Source: Ischnura elegans
Lineage: Eukaryota > Arthropoda > Insecta > Odonata > Coenagrionidae
Assembly: GCF_921293095.1 (NCBI RefSeq)
Contig: NC_060247.1
Span: 115,277,111-115,341,110 of the forward strand
Direction of reading: 5' to 3'
DNA length: 64,000 nt
Shown here: one piece after another, positions 1-10,667 of the stretch
Layout: each line of letters opens with the position of its first letter
Numbering within the stretch: the first letter of the stretch is position 1
Notes under the pieces: model-generated
What the model saw: only the letters and a program-made list of their open reading frames with translations
Told to the model about the DNA's origin: nothing
The model's database searches: none
Made by a program: the position numbers and the translations under genes

Positions 1-795
1 CCCTTTTTAAGCTGTTTTAGATATCCTCTCTCTCTCATATCTGTTTATTGGTTGAATAAACTAACTTGCCCTTATTTCTCCCCTTTCGAAGTTTAAATTT
101 TTGTTGACACTGGTGAGATATGTTGGGTAATTTTGACCCGTACACTGTGTTCATAACATAATTTAACCACTGCAAAGATTACCATACCTACTTACTTGAA
201 TAATACCATTTTGAAGGACCACAGGCTAAGGCAAGAGAATCAATGATAAATGTCATGTCTGACAACACAGCTGGTGAACTCACAAAATTAACAGAACACA
301 GTCTGCAAGCTCCTGAATTTCCAAGGCACCAAGCCACGCCTGCTGTCATGTGATTGGTTGGTAATGTGCTGAGAAATTCTCCTGCGCACTCCTTCCAATT
401 TGTTTTAGCTCTGCTAACTTAACCGTACAGATACTATTTGGAACCCATTTTTTTAAGAATGGAACACATTCTGCTCTATATAATTGATATAGCTGTATAA
501 ATGCCTTAGGGAAAATAATTGGTGAAATCTGTGAGTAAATGGTCAATTTTTATTGGTTATTAATGAAGGCTTAACTTTTCATTCTAGCACTGGTAACTTT
601 TAAGGAAAAGAAAAGTAGCTCTTCAATTTCTTGAAAAATTTAGTAGTAACATAATCAATGTAAAAACTAGCCATTGACTTTTAGATTTCCCTGGTGGCTG
701 GTGGGATTTGACCTGTTGTTCCGAGTAATTTCTCCAGTGGGATGGGGGTATGACTGAATTTATTCATATATGTTCTTTTTTTATTGTTTTCATAG
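1..795. other. AT-rich stretch, probable intron of the RIOX1/NO66-like gene
   Basis: This stretch lies directly upstream of the acceptor of the recognised RIOX1-type exon, so it is most simply an intron of that gene. The short reading frames in it have no recognisable domain. A T-rich tract precedes the AG acceptor at 794-795. I see no repeat, RNA gene or second exon in it. Confidence 0.5.
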
Positions 796-985
796 GTTAG
801 TGACTGAAGAGGACAGCGTTCGGGCCTACCACTGTGTGGAGAACTCGAGGGAATACCATGCTGCGGATGAGCCTCAGTTTATTGAGCTCAGTGATGACTT
901 GGCTCCTGTCCTTGAGTTCCTCATTCATTCATATCCTGCCTTTGTCTCTGTGGATGAACTACCTTTGGATGAATTGACAGTTAAG
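796..985 (+). CDS. RIOX1: Internal exon of a RIOX1/NO66-like ribosomal oxygenase
   Basis: The family are nuclear/nucleolar 2-oxoglutarate and Fe(II)-dependent JmjC oxygenases that hydroxylate a histidine of a ribosomal protein; histone demethylation has also been claimed. This exon encodes 63 whole codons from the C-terminal winged-helix region, after the JmjC domain. Recognisable family wording is VENSREYHAADEPQF followed by VLEFLIHSYPAFVSVDELP; human NO66 has the similar NSRVYHLEEP...LLGSYPEFV...LP. A T-rich tract and AG acceptor precede base 796. The exon ends in phase 0 before a GTAAAT donor at 986. The first base completes a codon split by the upstream intron. Catalytic HxD...H residues belong to earlier exons and are not in the window. 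The terminal exon, which should carry a short 'LWxKGLVLT'-like ending, was not found downstream, so the gene is partial here. Confidence 0.83.
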
Positions 986-1197
986 GTAAATATTATAATG
1001 CTGCTATCATTTAACTTGTGTCCATGTGTAAGAAATAATAAACTGAAATCATTTGCTCTTTTCCTTTGGGCTGTAACCATGTCATGTTGGAAAGTCTTGC
1101 ATATTTCAATGACCACTATAGCTGCACTGTTGGGGTGATTATCGATTACTCCTGGTTGGGACACCCATGCCAGATAGGGAAAAAGTTAAGAGGCAGA

Positions 1198-1886
1198 AAA
1201 AAGATGGTTTGTGTGATGGTAGATGGAGATGGGGACATGGAGGAGAATGGGAACAAAGAAGTGCTAGGCATGGTGGACGAGGAACCTTCTAGATGAGGTG
1301 TAGATACAGGGGATGTGGATGGAGTGAGAACTAAGGAGAGAGGGGACGTGCAAAAATATATTTAAGCGAAGAATGTTTGGTAAGCTAGGAAGGGAGAGGA
1401 AGAGAAGTATTTATGGCTATAATGAAAGGGAATAGGTAGAAATCTGTGAAAGTGGCTTTATTTTTTGCTAAAATTCATTTGTGATTTCGGTGTTAAAGAA
1501 AATCTTGGCGGTGTTATTTGCACTTTTCTATTTTTATTCTTTCTATTTAAATTTTTGCACATTTTTAGGTGTTTTATTATTTTTTGGTGCACATTTCACG
1601 ATTGCTTATACTTTTTTAAGCATTTTAAGCAAGACAAAACAAGCCAATCGACCTTGGAGTTGTGATGAGATAGATCGAATGTACGTCAGCAGCGTTAAAC
1701 AATGAAAGCTTAGGCTTTAATAGATTATGACTCATTGGAAGTGATTTTTTTGCTAATTCGCTTAAAATGCAAAATTTCGTTTTTATTTACCGATTTCACG
1801 TTATTTCGTGTTATTTCACGATATCGCATCTTGCGAATTTCACAGATCTCTTGGAATAGGCTCTTATTGCTGATCTTCCTGGAAGC
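1198..1886 (+). repeat. Dispersed repeat copy 1, split by a hAT-like insertion
   Basis: Bases 1198-1436 and 1861-1886 match, in inverted orientation, the continuous copy at about 2090-2385. Shared text includes GATGGTAGATGGAGATG, GGCATGGTGGACGAGGAA and TTTAAGCGAAGAATGTTTG. Both copies carry broken reading frames (for example GMVDEE), so a decayed transposon coding or 3' region is likely, class unknown. The copy is interrupted after GGAATAGG by a 416-bp element. Alignment of the two copies is by eye. Confidence 0.75.
1437..1852. mobile_element. Non-autonomous hAT-like element with 8-bp TSD
   Basis: The element starts TAGAAATCTGTGAAA. Its right end, reverse complemented, reads AAGAGATCTGTGAAA, a terminal inverted repeat with 13 of 15 matches. 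It is flanked by perfect 8-bp copies of GGAATAGG (1429-1436 and 1853-1860). The paralogous repeat at 2090-2385 carries one GGAATAGG (2123-2130 on the minus strand) and no insert, which serves as an empty site. The interior is AT-rich with no transposase. The 8-bp TSD and TIR style fit hAT. Confidence 0.85.
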
Positions 1887-2089
1887 CAGAAATGAGAAGG
1901 TAAAAAATGCTCTGTGGCAGAAAAATCTTAGTAATGCATTTTTTATGTCTCCCCTCTTCCCCTGACTCAATATTTTGCTGGGCTGTGGTTTCTAACAGTT
2001 CCTGCATATTCATTGAATAAGTACCACTTTCCTGTAGGAAGACTGTATTGCTAAAGACATCCTCAGCATTTATCGCTACATAGTATCTG

Positions 2090-2385
2090 CTCGAGGAAGA
2101 TCAGCAATAAAGAGGGATAAGGCCTATTCCCTTTCACTCTAGCCATAGATACATATCTCTTCCTCCCCCTTCCTCGCTTGACAAACATTCTTCGCTTAAA
2201 TATAGTTTTACGCATCCCCTCCCTCCTATGATATCTCACTCCATCCACATCCCATGTATCTATACCTCATCAATAAGTTTCCTCGTCCACCATGCCGACC
2301 ACTTCTTTGTTCCTTTTCTTCTCCATCCTCTTCACCTTCTCCATATCCACATCTCCATCTACCATCACACAAACCGTCTTTTGCC
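2090..2385 (-). repeat. Dispersed repeat copy 2 (uninterrupted paralogue of 1198-1886)
   Basis: On the minus strand this parallels the copy at 1198-1886 and runs straight through the site where copy 1 is split. The two copies face each other about 0.2 kb apart, so together they form a large imperfect inverted repeat. The short frame here (FKRRMFVKRGRGRKRY) is not a domain I recognise. Confidence 0.75.
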
Positions 2386-2571
2386 TTTGGTATTGGCAAA
2401 ATGGTTGCTCTACCCGGTGCCCCCGTGGCTAGATCTTTGGGATACTAACTAGAGGGACCAGGATTGGTCATGAACAACACCCGCCCGCCCTTTGCGGATG
2501 GGTCCCATTTGATGAGTTTCCGAGGCTCATTTGGTTGTACTCAATGTTTTCAGGGAAGAGATACAGTAAAC

Positions 2572-2640
2572 TCTTGATTTTACGAAGTCAGTGGGACCGG
2601 AAAATTGGCACTTCGTAAAATCGAGTTTCGTAATTTCAAA
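2572..2640. mobile_element. pogo/Tigger-like terminal repeat
   Basis: The text CAGTAAACTCTTGATTTTA followed by CGAAGTCAGTGGGACC resembles pogo/Tigger terminal repeats. Related text (GGGACCGCACTATCACTTCG, then TATAATCGAAAAATCC) appears inverted at about 6864-6896. An element running 2572-6896 in minus orientation would enclose the transposase remnant at 5470-5811. Assigning the ends to one element is inference. Confidence 0.5.
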
Positions 2641-3159
2641 CCTTTTTCATAAGTCACGAAAAAATGTTCGCTTTTGTTTCTTCCGCCCTTTTTTGTCTTT
2701 AGTGTTCTTATTTAAATGTTTTCGGTGGTTATTCTCGGTATTATTCATAGAAAAGGCTTTTTGTTATCGATTTATGCTGTGAAAGATCGTTAAATAACAC
2801 TGAACAACAAATTTGAGGTGAAAGTGTGTAAATTGCATGATTTTGAGTTAGTTATGTTTCTTTCAGTATAAAATGATACAAAATCATCATTTTCATAAAT
2901 ACTTAGCTCTAGTATTTCAAAAAAAGTAATCTACATTTTTGTATAAATAACTCACTAACTAAATATACATTCATGTTCCAAGATTCAGCATAATAAATTT
3001 TAAGTGAATAATTACTTTAATTCTTTTATGTGTTAAGCATTGATGAGTTTCAGTGCCATTCTGGAAGTACAAAAGTAAAATATTAAGAAAAAATGAAGAT
3101 AATATTACATGAATGAAAATACTTTGTAAGTCTACTTTGTACCAAAAATGTGTGACGCA

Positions 3160-3600
3160 CAAAATGAAATGTATAAATTAACTGGTCACAAATGTATATA
3201 AAGGATTACAAATGTTAAATGTCCATATGTACAGTATATACAATTACATATTTTGTTCAGAGATAAATTCAGAAGATGAGCATTTTCGCTTGGCTTGACG
3301 TTTATACACATACTCGGGAACATCCCTTATGACAGTCCAGCAGTAATCTGCTAAAATAGTAGGGCTCCACTTTCCGGCATACCTCTTCTCAAATGTGGCA
3401 ATATCTTGATGAAATCGCTCCCCATGTTCATCACTTACTGCACCACAATCTTTGGGGAAGAAATCAAGATGGCTATGTAAGAAATGCATTTTCAATGACA
3501 TGTTGCAACCAAGTTTTTCATAAGATGACAACATGTTATCTACAATTTCCTTATAATTTATTGCTCGGGTGTTCCCCAGAAACCATTGTAATATATGATT
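3160..3600 (-). pseudogene. Fragment of a multicopy transposon-associated protein of unknown function
   Basis: The minus frame reads ...FLGNTRAINYKEIVDNMLSS, then YEKLGCNMSLKMHFLHSHLD, FFPKDCGAVSDEHGERFHQD and ADYCWTVIRDVPEYVYKRQA before a stop near 3244. I recognise this composition from a family of hypothetical proteins found in many copies in arthropod and cnidarian genomes, apparently carried by a mobile element. I cannot name its superfamily. Conserved-looking blocks are CNMSLK, HFLHSHLDFFP, SDEHGERFHQDI and ADYCWT. Reading upstream, the frame meets a stop just before NHILQWFLGN, so the copy lacks its N-terminal part or has a lost exon junction there. It is probably not a host gene. Confidence 0.65.
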
Positions 3601-4177
3601 TTAAAGTTAACATAAAAATACGTGTATAATTATCTCACCATAATAACACAGTGTAAAATGAAAACTAGAGCTAATTTCGAATTTTCTTTGTGATATTCGA
3701 GATCAGCACATTAGAACGGATAGGAATTGGCTGCTTTCATTCGATTTACATTTTCATTGTTGAACAGTGTAATTATACCATCATAAAATTCCCATTTCTC
3801 GTTCATACTTCAACATCAGGGATCGCTTAAGAAATTCCCGACCAGTTTAGAAAACGTAATCAAATAATGAATTGCAAAGTTTATTATAAGAATTTAATGT
3901 TATAAATTTGTGGTTAGGAGCGAATGACAACTATTACGTTCGCGTAAGATATATATTTGTTTCCAGCACCCACGGAATTTCAGCGGCAACCGGCCTAACC
4001 GCCATTTATGTCGCCCTCTATCGCTCAGTGACGAGAAAAAAAAAGAAAAACGAGGGCCTCCACCCGTTTCCAAAATAACCTTCGTAAGTTAATATTTCGA
4101 GTTACTCCGTATTTTCAGTTGAATGTGCTATCTTTTCCATTAGTTATTTTCATTGAGATTCAGTTACGATCATAAAT
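3600..4177. other. AT-rich stretch without a gene
   Basis: I find no coding exon or tRNA. At about 4078-4115 there is text (CCTTCGTAAGTTAATATTTC) resembling the pogo-type terminal repeats at 2572 and 6864, possibly another end of the same decayed element. Confidence 0.35.
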
Positions 4178-4189
4178 TACGTAGGATAT

Positions 4190-4302
4190 TAAATCAAAAC
4201 TTGAAGCATTTACGTGGTGGAAGGGATCCATATAAACAATGAAAACACTTTGTTACTTCTACAAAATATTTTGTGGAAGTAACAAAGTGTTTTCATTGTT
4301 AA
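4190..4302. mobile_element. Tiny foldback insert, copy 1, with 12-bp TSD
   Basis: A 113-bp segment is flanked by perfect copies of TACGTAGGATAT (4178-4189 and 4303-4314). It contains a nearly perfect palindrome at 4235-4300: two 33-nt arms (AACAATGAAAACACTTTGTT then ACTTC..), one mismatch and no loop. The rest (AAATCAAAACTTGAAGC, then TTACGTGGTGG) matches, in inverse orientation, the insert at 62550. A 12-bp duplication suits target-primed reverse transcription rather than a cut-and-paste element. Confidence 0.8.
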
Positions 4303-4454
4303 TACGTAGGATATGATTATCTTCTGGCGAGTATTTGAAGTAAATTCTGTTTGAGTTCTCCGTCCGGCTACTGTGCTCCGTCATCTTAGCAGACATTGCT
4401 ACGAAAGACTTTATTCTTCATCAGGACCATATTCTTCATACCGGGTGTGAAGTG

Positions 4455-4985
4455 CCATGTTCATATAGTATTTCTCTCTTCTTTTATGCCGACAGGAGCA
4501 AGGTTCCAACCGGAAAACGACAGGAGAAACATCTTCCATTATCGGAGAAATAAAGAGAGAAACTTTATTATCCGCATTGATTGTTTTCCTACAAGAGATG
4601 TTTCATCATTTCTCAACGTGTGTGAAGTATTGGTTCACTTGCGTGAATTCCCAAAAATGACACGCAAAAACCTGTACATTCACCTCATTTAGTTTTCGTG
4701 CTCTTTCTCCGCCGTATTGAAAGTTATGCAAAGAATCATTGACGTAGAGAAAAGATTTTCTTAGCTTTAGCACTAAAAAATAGTCGCGACATAATCGTAA
4801 ATAAATATAGTGAGGAAAGAGCAAAGAAAATAATTTCAATTGAAACGTCAGCAGAGAAGAAGAGACACAATTATAAGCGCGGCTCCATTTCCCCGACAGT
4901 GGAAGATACTTCTTCAGCCTCTCTCCGGTTAATAACTTACCCCCGTTGCAGGTAAAGATGAACCATGCCCTTCTCCACAATCGGG
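4455..4985. mobile_element. Element with long imperfect inverted repeats
   Basis: The arm at about 4498-4590 (CAACCGGAAAACGACAGG, then ACATCTTCCATTATCGG) recurs inverted at about 4850-4933 (ATCTTCCACTGTCGGGG read on the minus strand). Weaker matching continues outward on both sides. This layout suits a foldback or MITE-like element. I could not find a target duplication, and the short frames inside are not recognisable. Confidence 0.45.
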
Positions 4986-4999
4986 GAACGTTCCCAGTG

Positions 5000-5465
5000 G
5001 GTGGGGTGAATAAGAGTGGGATGGGGATTGCCTGAGGGAAGAAGTGTGGTCAGCACAAGGACTGGTGAAGGGGGCAGGAGAAAGAAGGGTGGGGAAAGGG
5101 CCTTCAGCTCTGCCTCAGTTTACGTTTGGGGGGCATATTTTTCTACGACGCACTCAAGCTCAGTAACCTTAGGGGGGAATGAATGGGAAATGCTGGGGAA
5201 GGAGGGGTTTGGGATGCGTAAGGTGGGTGTCAGCAAGATCAGCAGAAGGCCGCGGGAGGAAGTAAACAAAGACTTTGGAAAGATAGATCTCTCGGCATGG
5301 GAAAATGGGGAGACGCGCGAGAAGAAAGTTCATGGTTAGAGTTAGAAGTGTGTCTTCATTACGAGTAGCCTGAAAAATAAGTTTGTGGTTAATAGAGCCC
5401 AATACTTAAGATATTTAAGTTGTTTACTCAGGAAGGCTATTGTATACACGAAAAGACACTACTAA
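5000..5465. other. G-rich stretch without a recognised gene
   Basis: The plus strand is rich in GGG and has a 107-codon open frame of low complexity, without a recognisable domain. There is no clear splice or repeat structure. I treat it as non-coding. Confidence 0.3.
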
Positions 5466-5469
5466 AAAA

Positions 5470-5811
5470 AACTGTTATTTTTTTCTTTTTGCCCTTCTCC
5501 ATCGCCGCTTCCACCATGGTTTCTCACTTGCATAAATGGGAATGAAATTGGGGACCTGACTCGTTAGCCAGATAAAAATATCTTAATGTTTGGAGGGCAG
5601 CGTGTACTTCTTTTTTATTTGGTGAAATTACTTCCTCACTTTCATCTTCGTCGTCACTGCTAATTCTGACCAGTCCCGGCCGCTGCTTCTTCCGACGTAT
5701 GTACCGGCGTCCCATTGTCGCAAGCCCGGAGATCATCGTCAAGGGCAATATAATCGTTTGATGTTGCGCGCTGTGCTCTTCCTGCTTTTTCCGAGAATTT
5801 TTCAAAATCAT
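5470..5811 (-). pseudogene. pogo/Tigger-type transposase C-terminal remnant
   Basis: The minus frame contains a basic RRKKQRPGLVRI segment, an acidic run (SSDDEDESEEV), then EVHAALQTLRYFYLANE and a basic tail across the in-frame stop near 5524. The order acidic linker followed by a helix of the type 'ALxTLRxF' resembles the C-terminus of Tigger/CENP-B-like DDE transposases. The DDE core and DNA-binding domain are absent. It lies between the pogo-type terminal repeats at 2572 and 6864 and could belong to them. Confidence 0.5.
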
Positions 5812-6863
5812 CTTTTAAGCCTCTAATATCCTCCGCGATTTTATCCGCTGCAGCTTCCTGAAGGTATAACGTAAAGAATCAACTATAGACGTGATATTGT
5901 AGCAGTAGAATTTCGAGTAGGCTAGTTGTATCAATTGCCAACCTCGAGAACATCCTCATGATGCGCTATCAAAGGGAATCCGGCCGATTTCCAGCAATTT
6001 GCGATTGTACTGGAGGAAATAAAGTGCGTCTTTGAACCGTGTTCCTGCAATGAAAAATGACAATTTTAACTTTTTTAATTTCAAGGTTAACTTGGCCATT
6101 TTAGCAAAGTTAACAAAATCGTTATTTCTCGTCGCAGAAACACGGTTCAGAGACGTACTTGAAAGCCTGATTGGCAGGAGTGCGATGCAAACAATTATTT
6201 TTGATGATGGCATTGATTGATAGATTTTCAAAATGCAGTCAGAGCGGTCACTTTTGGGGAGAAAGGCTCGGAGGGTCGAAGAGAGGGGCCAGCGAGGGTG
6301 AGCTCGTCGAGGAAAGGGTCCCGGATTAGGGACCCTTCGAAGTGCTTCGGCGAAAAGTAGTCAAGTAGTCTTCGAAGTACGTTCACAGCAGCTTGCCTTG
6401 CGAACGTACCAGGTACGTTCACAGCAGTGCAAAGGGTTAATTAAGAGTGTAAGAAATACCCCGCGTGACCTTCTTGACATGTTAAACTACGAATCATTGT
6501 CGATGCGATGTTTACGAATAGGCTCGTAAATAGGGGCTTTATGTCAGTCGCGATATTTTACTTAACTCCTACTTCCCCTAATTTCCCACCGTGAGGTTTT
6601 AGGCGAACCCTTTCTCTCCAAAGTTGCACTATCATTTACGATTTCACACTTTTGATGAACCACAGTTGGAAGCGCTGATTTTTTTAGCTACATACGCCGG
6701 CGTAACTAGTTTTGTTGACAAATATTTCGCCATAGTTCGTATAAACGAATACCTTTCGCTCCTGGGGACCGATCCGGGGTTCGTAAATTCAAAACATTTC
6801 GTAAAATCGAAACTTCGTATAATCGAATAGCACCATGTATTTACCATAGGCTTTTCGCCGGGA
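5812..6863. other. Decayed repeat sequence without a gene
   Basis: The stretch holds short AT-rich frames with no recognisable domain and a local direct repeat (GTACGTTCACAGCAG at about 6378 and 6412). Several tracts of the type TTCGTAAAATCGAAACTTCG at 6730-6830 look like degenerate pogo-like subterminal repeats. Confidence 0.35.
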
Positions 6864-6896
6864 CCGCACTATCACTTCGTATAATCGAAAAATCCT
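6864..6896. mobile_element. Probable opposite end of the pogo/Tigger-like element
   Basis: GGGACCGCACTATCACTTCG followed by TATAATCGAAAAATCC is an imperfect inverse of the terminal repeat at 2572. If paired, the two ends enclose about 4.3 kb including the transposase remnant at 5470-5811. Confidence 0.4.
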
Positions 6897-7334
6897 CATA
6901 TTAGCGTCTGAAGATGATTTTTGAAAAATCAGGTGCTCAGCGTAATGAAAATTGCTCAGCAAGACAGATGTTGACTGTTAACCAGGTATGTCCTTCAAAA
7001 CTACGCGTTTCTCTACGTTTGATAAGCGATTTCTATATGCAGTATAAATGCCGCGGGATGCCCACTCGTGGCAGTATATTTAGCACGCGCTCCGGAGCGA
7101 ATCACCCCGCACGATCTTTTCCATGTTCACCTCTGGGGTACCGACGTGACGGCGCAATGATTACAAGAAATTCAAACAGGAGCATTTTAAAAATACGTCA
7201 CTAAGGGAGAAACTCCCCTGCCTGCTGCTTGATTTTGACCCAGGGTTTCAGATGACTGACTCACGCTGAAAAACAAGGCCACTCAGTTCCCCCTGGACTT
7301 GCGACCGGTGAAGGGGAGGGGGGAAGATAAGAAG

Positions 7335-7412
7335 TTTGTGTAAGAGGCGCACCCCCATTTTCGGCTGCAACTTCTGGGAAAAAAGGTGTGCCTCTTACAC
7401 GCGCTTATACGG
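7335..7412. mobile_element. Short palindromic MITE with TA-type end
   Basis: TTGTGTAAGAGGCGCACC and its inverse GGTGTGCCTCTTACACG enclose about 40 bp. The right end TATACGG is followed by TA, the same ending as the MITE at 12101-12258. The left end is degraded. A Tc1/mariner or pogo-type MITE is likely. Confidence 0.5.
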
Positions 7413-7569
7413 TACCTTTCATCTGGCTCCTACCCTTCGACCTATCTGGCATGAGTGGCCCTACCAGGAGTAATTTAGAATTAATCCCACCAGTGCAGCT
7501 CTTGGAGTCATAGGAACGCACAAGCCTTTCAACAGTGGCAAGGTTGTAGCTCAAAGAAGAGGAGAAAGC

Positions 7570-7660
7570 ATATGGCAATAATTATTTCCGCCTGATCTTT
7601 TTTTCCAATCACAACCTTATTATATTCATCTGGACTACATGTAAAAAGGAGGAGATGATT
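7570..7660 (+). repeat. Dispersed repeat, copy 1
   Basis: CAATAATTATTTC..., then ACCTTATTATATTCATCTGG and ACTACATGTAAAAAG recur at 15365-15440 in the same orientation. The class is unknown; the shared block is about 80 bp. Confidence 0.65.
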
Positions 7661-10040
7661 ATATTATGAGGAAATAGCTATATTATTATAGTTAGCTTAT
7701 ATTATAGTTATAGTAAGAGTAACTGATGTGTAACAAGGGTAAGTCCTTATGCTTAAAGCATTGGGAAATGGACTCAAAGGCTCCAAGTTCAAACCTGGGC
7801 GAAGCCTTTGGACATTCCATCCATGAATTCCTCGCATTAAAGTTTGTACAGGGCAGTAGTATTTATGTTTTTGTTTCCATAATTTCCTTATTTTTAAAAT
7901 TATAATTAACTGATTCATTATTTTTCATCTTTGTGCATGGGGTGGGACGGTATTTTCCAGCTTTTGCTGTTTTCCTCCTACATATTTGTGGAATAAAACT
8001 TTGCTCTTTTTTGTAGTATAACAATTTTTGCTGGCTTACTGTCGAAAGTAGTCTTCCTCCAAATGAACCACCTTAAAATGCACCCCCTCCCAAGAGTGGA
8101 TTCAGGGGGGAGCACAGAGGTCATGCCCATCCCCCCCAAATTTTATCTAAAAGTTTCAATTTTCATAAGTTTAATGATTTTTGTATCCTTGAATATCTTA
8201 AATTGTTCAATTTAATTTTCTCAAAAGAATAAAATGAAATTTTAGGCTGCAAAATGCGTTAAAAATGTGTACGTATTTTAAAAATGTTGCACAGGAGAAG
8301 GTCCCTCTCTCGGAGAGGGTATTCCATTCTCCCAGGGCCAAGGTCATGACCCCGCCAACCCCCAAATTGGAAGATTAATGCACTCCTGACCCCTCCTATT
8401 AGAATCCTCCTTGAATATTTTTCTGGCTATTGCCTTGTCCCACAAATGTTCACCCGTTAAGTAATCACTATATAGTTGCCCTGTACATATATTTTTCAGC
8501 TTCTGTTCGTTGTTGAGCTCTGGGAAAAGGGGTTGGTGATGACTGAGCAGCCTCTCCCTCCTGATGCTGATTGAAGGTTGTCATGGGCAACTTCCGAGGT
8601 ATGGTGTGAGAGATTGGTGGATGAAACTCACAACGGAACCAGACAATTGAGCTGTTCTTAATAATGTACATAGGTTGTTCATTTAGGAATTTTGAGAATT
8701 TTTGTTAATATTGACTTTGCCCTTCACTTTTATCCTTTTAACTTCATGGAAGCCTAGTTTTTGCATCATGGATTGAAATAATTTTCATGAGGTATGGTTT
8801 TTTCCTGCTTCATTATTGTGTACAACATCTTGTAAATAATATTTTTTTTATTCTGAGACAAGTTCAGTCATCAAGTCAACTCCAAAAATTTCTATGATCT
8901 AGGACCTATGAGGTGCCATTTATAGAAATTGATTGATGTGATATGAGTGAAAGAATTAGTAGTTTAATCTGTGTGACTAAAGTAATGTTAGGGTAGTTTT
9001 TTCTCACTACAAGGAAAATGTGATTTCTATGGTCGAACTCTATGTGTCAATTTGCTCTTCTCCTGTACAGCATTTTGACTGCCTTGTTGATTTTAATACC
9101 TGTTTTATATTCCATTACTGGGTAACTGTAACAGTATTGGTCCTGATGCCTGAAATGTATTTGTTCAAAGTACCATTTAGTGCCTGTATACAGTAGCTAA
9201 GTGTATATCTAAGCACATATGTCTGCAATTTGTGGACTTCTGGTACTTGTGAACACCCCCATGTTGGCCAACTAATGGAAAAATAAATGTTTCTCCATGT
9301 TTTCACAGCTTGGCATAAAAAAAATCATTTTATATTTATTCTGTTGTGGAAGACATTGTATTTCTCCTTTTACAAAGAAACAAAAAGACAATTTCACCAG
9401 GTAAGCCAATTTGAATACATTATCACCAACTCCATTGAATTTCATGGAAAATGTTGTAGCATATACCTAGAGAGGCAAAATTGTATAATTTAGGCTAAAA
9501 AATTCTTGATTATTCTAAGGCAGAGGTGGAAATGATCATGTTTGACTTACCCATTTAGGTGACACTCGAAAGCTACCCTCCTAAGATTCACACATGTTGT
9601 ACAATAAGCATCCCTTTGATGATCTGTTAAAAAATATGAGTGATTACGGGATATTTAAAATGAATGATCTGATTTAAGAAAAAGTCATTATTGGTCTGTT
9701 ATTACAATACCCTAAGGTGAAATGGTGAAGTTGATCATATTTTTTTTTTTAAATTTCTCCCAATGAAGTCAACTTAAAAACTAATGTTTTGTCATAGTAG
9801 CTTTAAAGTCTCAAGCATATTTTTAAAGGGTGTGTCATCGGGCTTAAACATATCATTCAAGAATCTAAAGTATACATACACTCTTAACTTCTGTTGTGAA
9901 GATGCCATCTTGGAAGTATAGCTTTAAGTAGAGGTGATATGCAGGGCAAAAAAATATACTTTGAAAAATATACTGGCATTACTGATAAATTGGGAAAAAT
10001 ATACCAGTAACAGAGGAACTCGCACTTTGGGCATACTCTG
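7661..10040. other. AT-rich intergenic or intronic sequence
   Basis: No exon of either flanking gene could be identified; the missing last exon of the RIOX1-like gene could be here but was not recognised. Bases 8095-8400 contain C- and G-rich tracts around a probable decayed TIR element (GTGGATTCAGGGGGG on the left, inverse-like GGATTCTAATAGGAGGGG on the right). A T9 run occurs at about 9741. Confidence 0.35.
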
Positions 10041-10250
10041 AACAATGTATCATTGAATCCAGTGTGAAGTTCAGCAGGAACTGTTCAGTGTTTTGCCCAT
10101 TCTTCCTTACTGTGGAGAGCGATTTTGTTCGGCTCCAGCTGCGTTGCACACCTAGCTAAATCAGGTCGTCTCAATGGTGAGTTAACGCACAATTGTGATG
10201 CGGTGTTGCATTCTGCAGGATAACCTCACTGCCTTGCATACAGTCTGGCG
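10040..10250 (+). repeat. Dispersed repeat, copy 1 (partner at 13815)
   Basis: The text ATGCGGTGTTGCATTCTGC followed by GGATAACC, with the preceding segment around AGCATTTTGCC/GTGTTTTGCCC, is shared with 13815-14025. It is a two-copy decayed element of unknown class. The 124-codon frame that begins at 10266 is not recognisable as protein. Confidence 0.6.
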
Positions 10251-10667
10251 GGCGAGAGTTGTCCGATGACAGCACAAAAGGAAGGGTGGAAAACCCTGCG
10301 CCAGCACTGTTTACAGTCGATTGCTGTCTCCCAAATGCATCTCACACCCTTGCCTAGTTTTTCACACAATTTTTTTAAACGTTTTCACATGCATATGGAG
10401 CACCTAAATAAGCCTGAACCACCAAAACAAGCCCTTTCTTCGAATCACCAAAAAAGGGATTATTCCTGTGGGTCCTACATGCTCGTAGTCCCTTCCAGCT
10501 CCTTTCTTCACGGAACCTTATTGTTTACAAGTGACGTGGGCGTTTCCCTTTCTTACCTGGCAACCTTATTCCCTGCCCAGAACCCTTCTGCCTATCATCG
10601 AAAAACTTGGCGGCCGGACTGTAGGTTTTATCTCCACTAGGATCAGTGGAATATTAATTGCGCAAGC

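Noticed and set aside
10266-10640. 124-codon plus frame as a gene
   Set aside because: No recognisable domain. It begins right after a two-copy dispersed repeat and runs into LINE 3' sequence at 10668.
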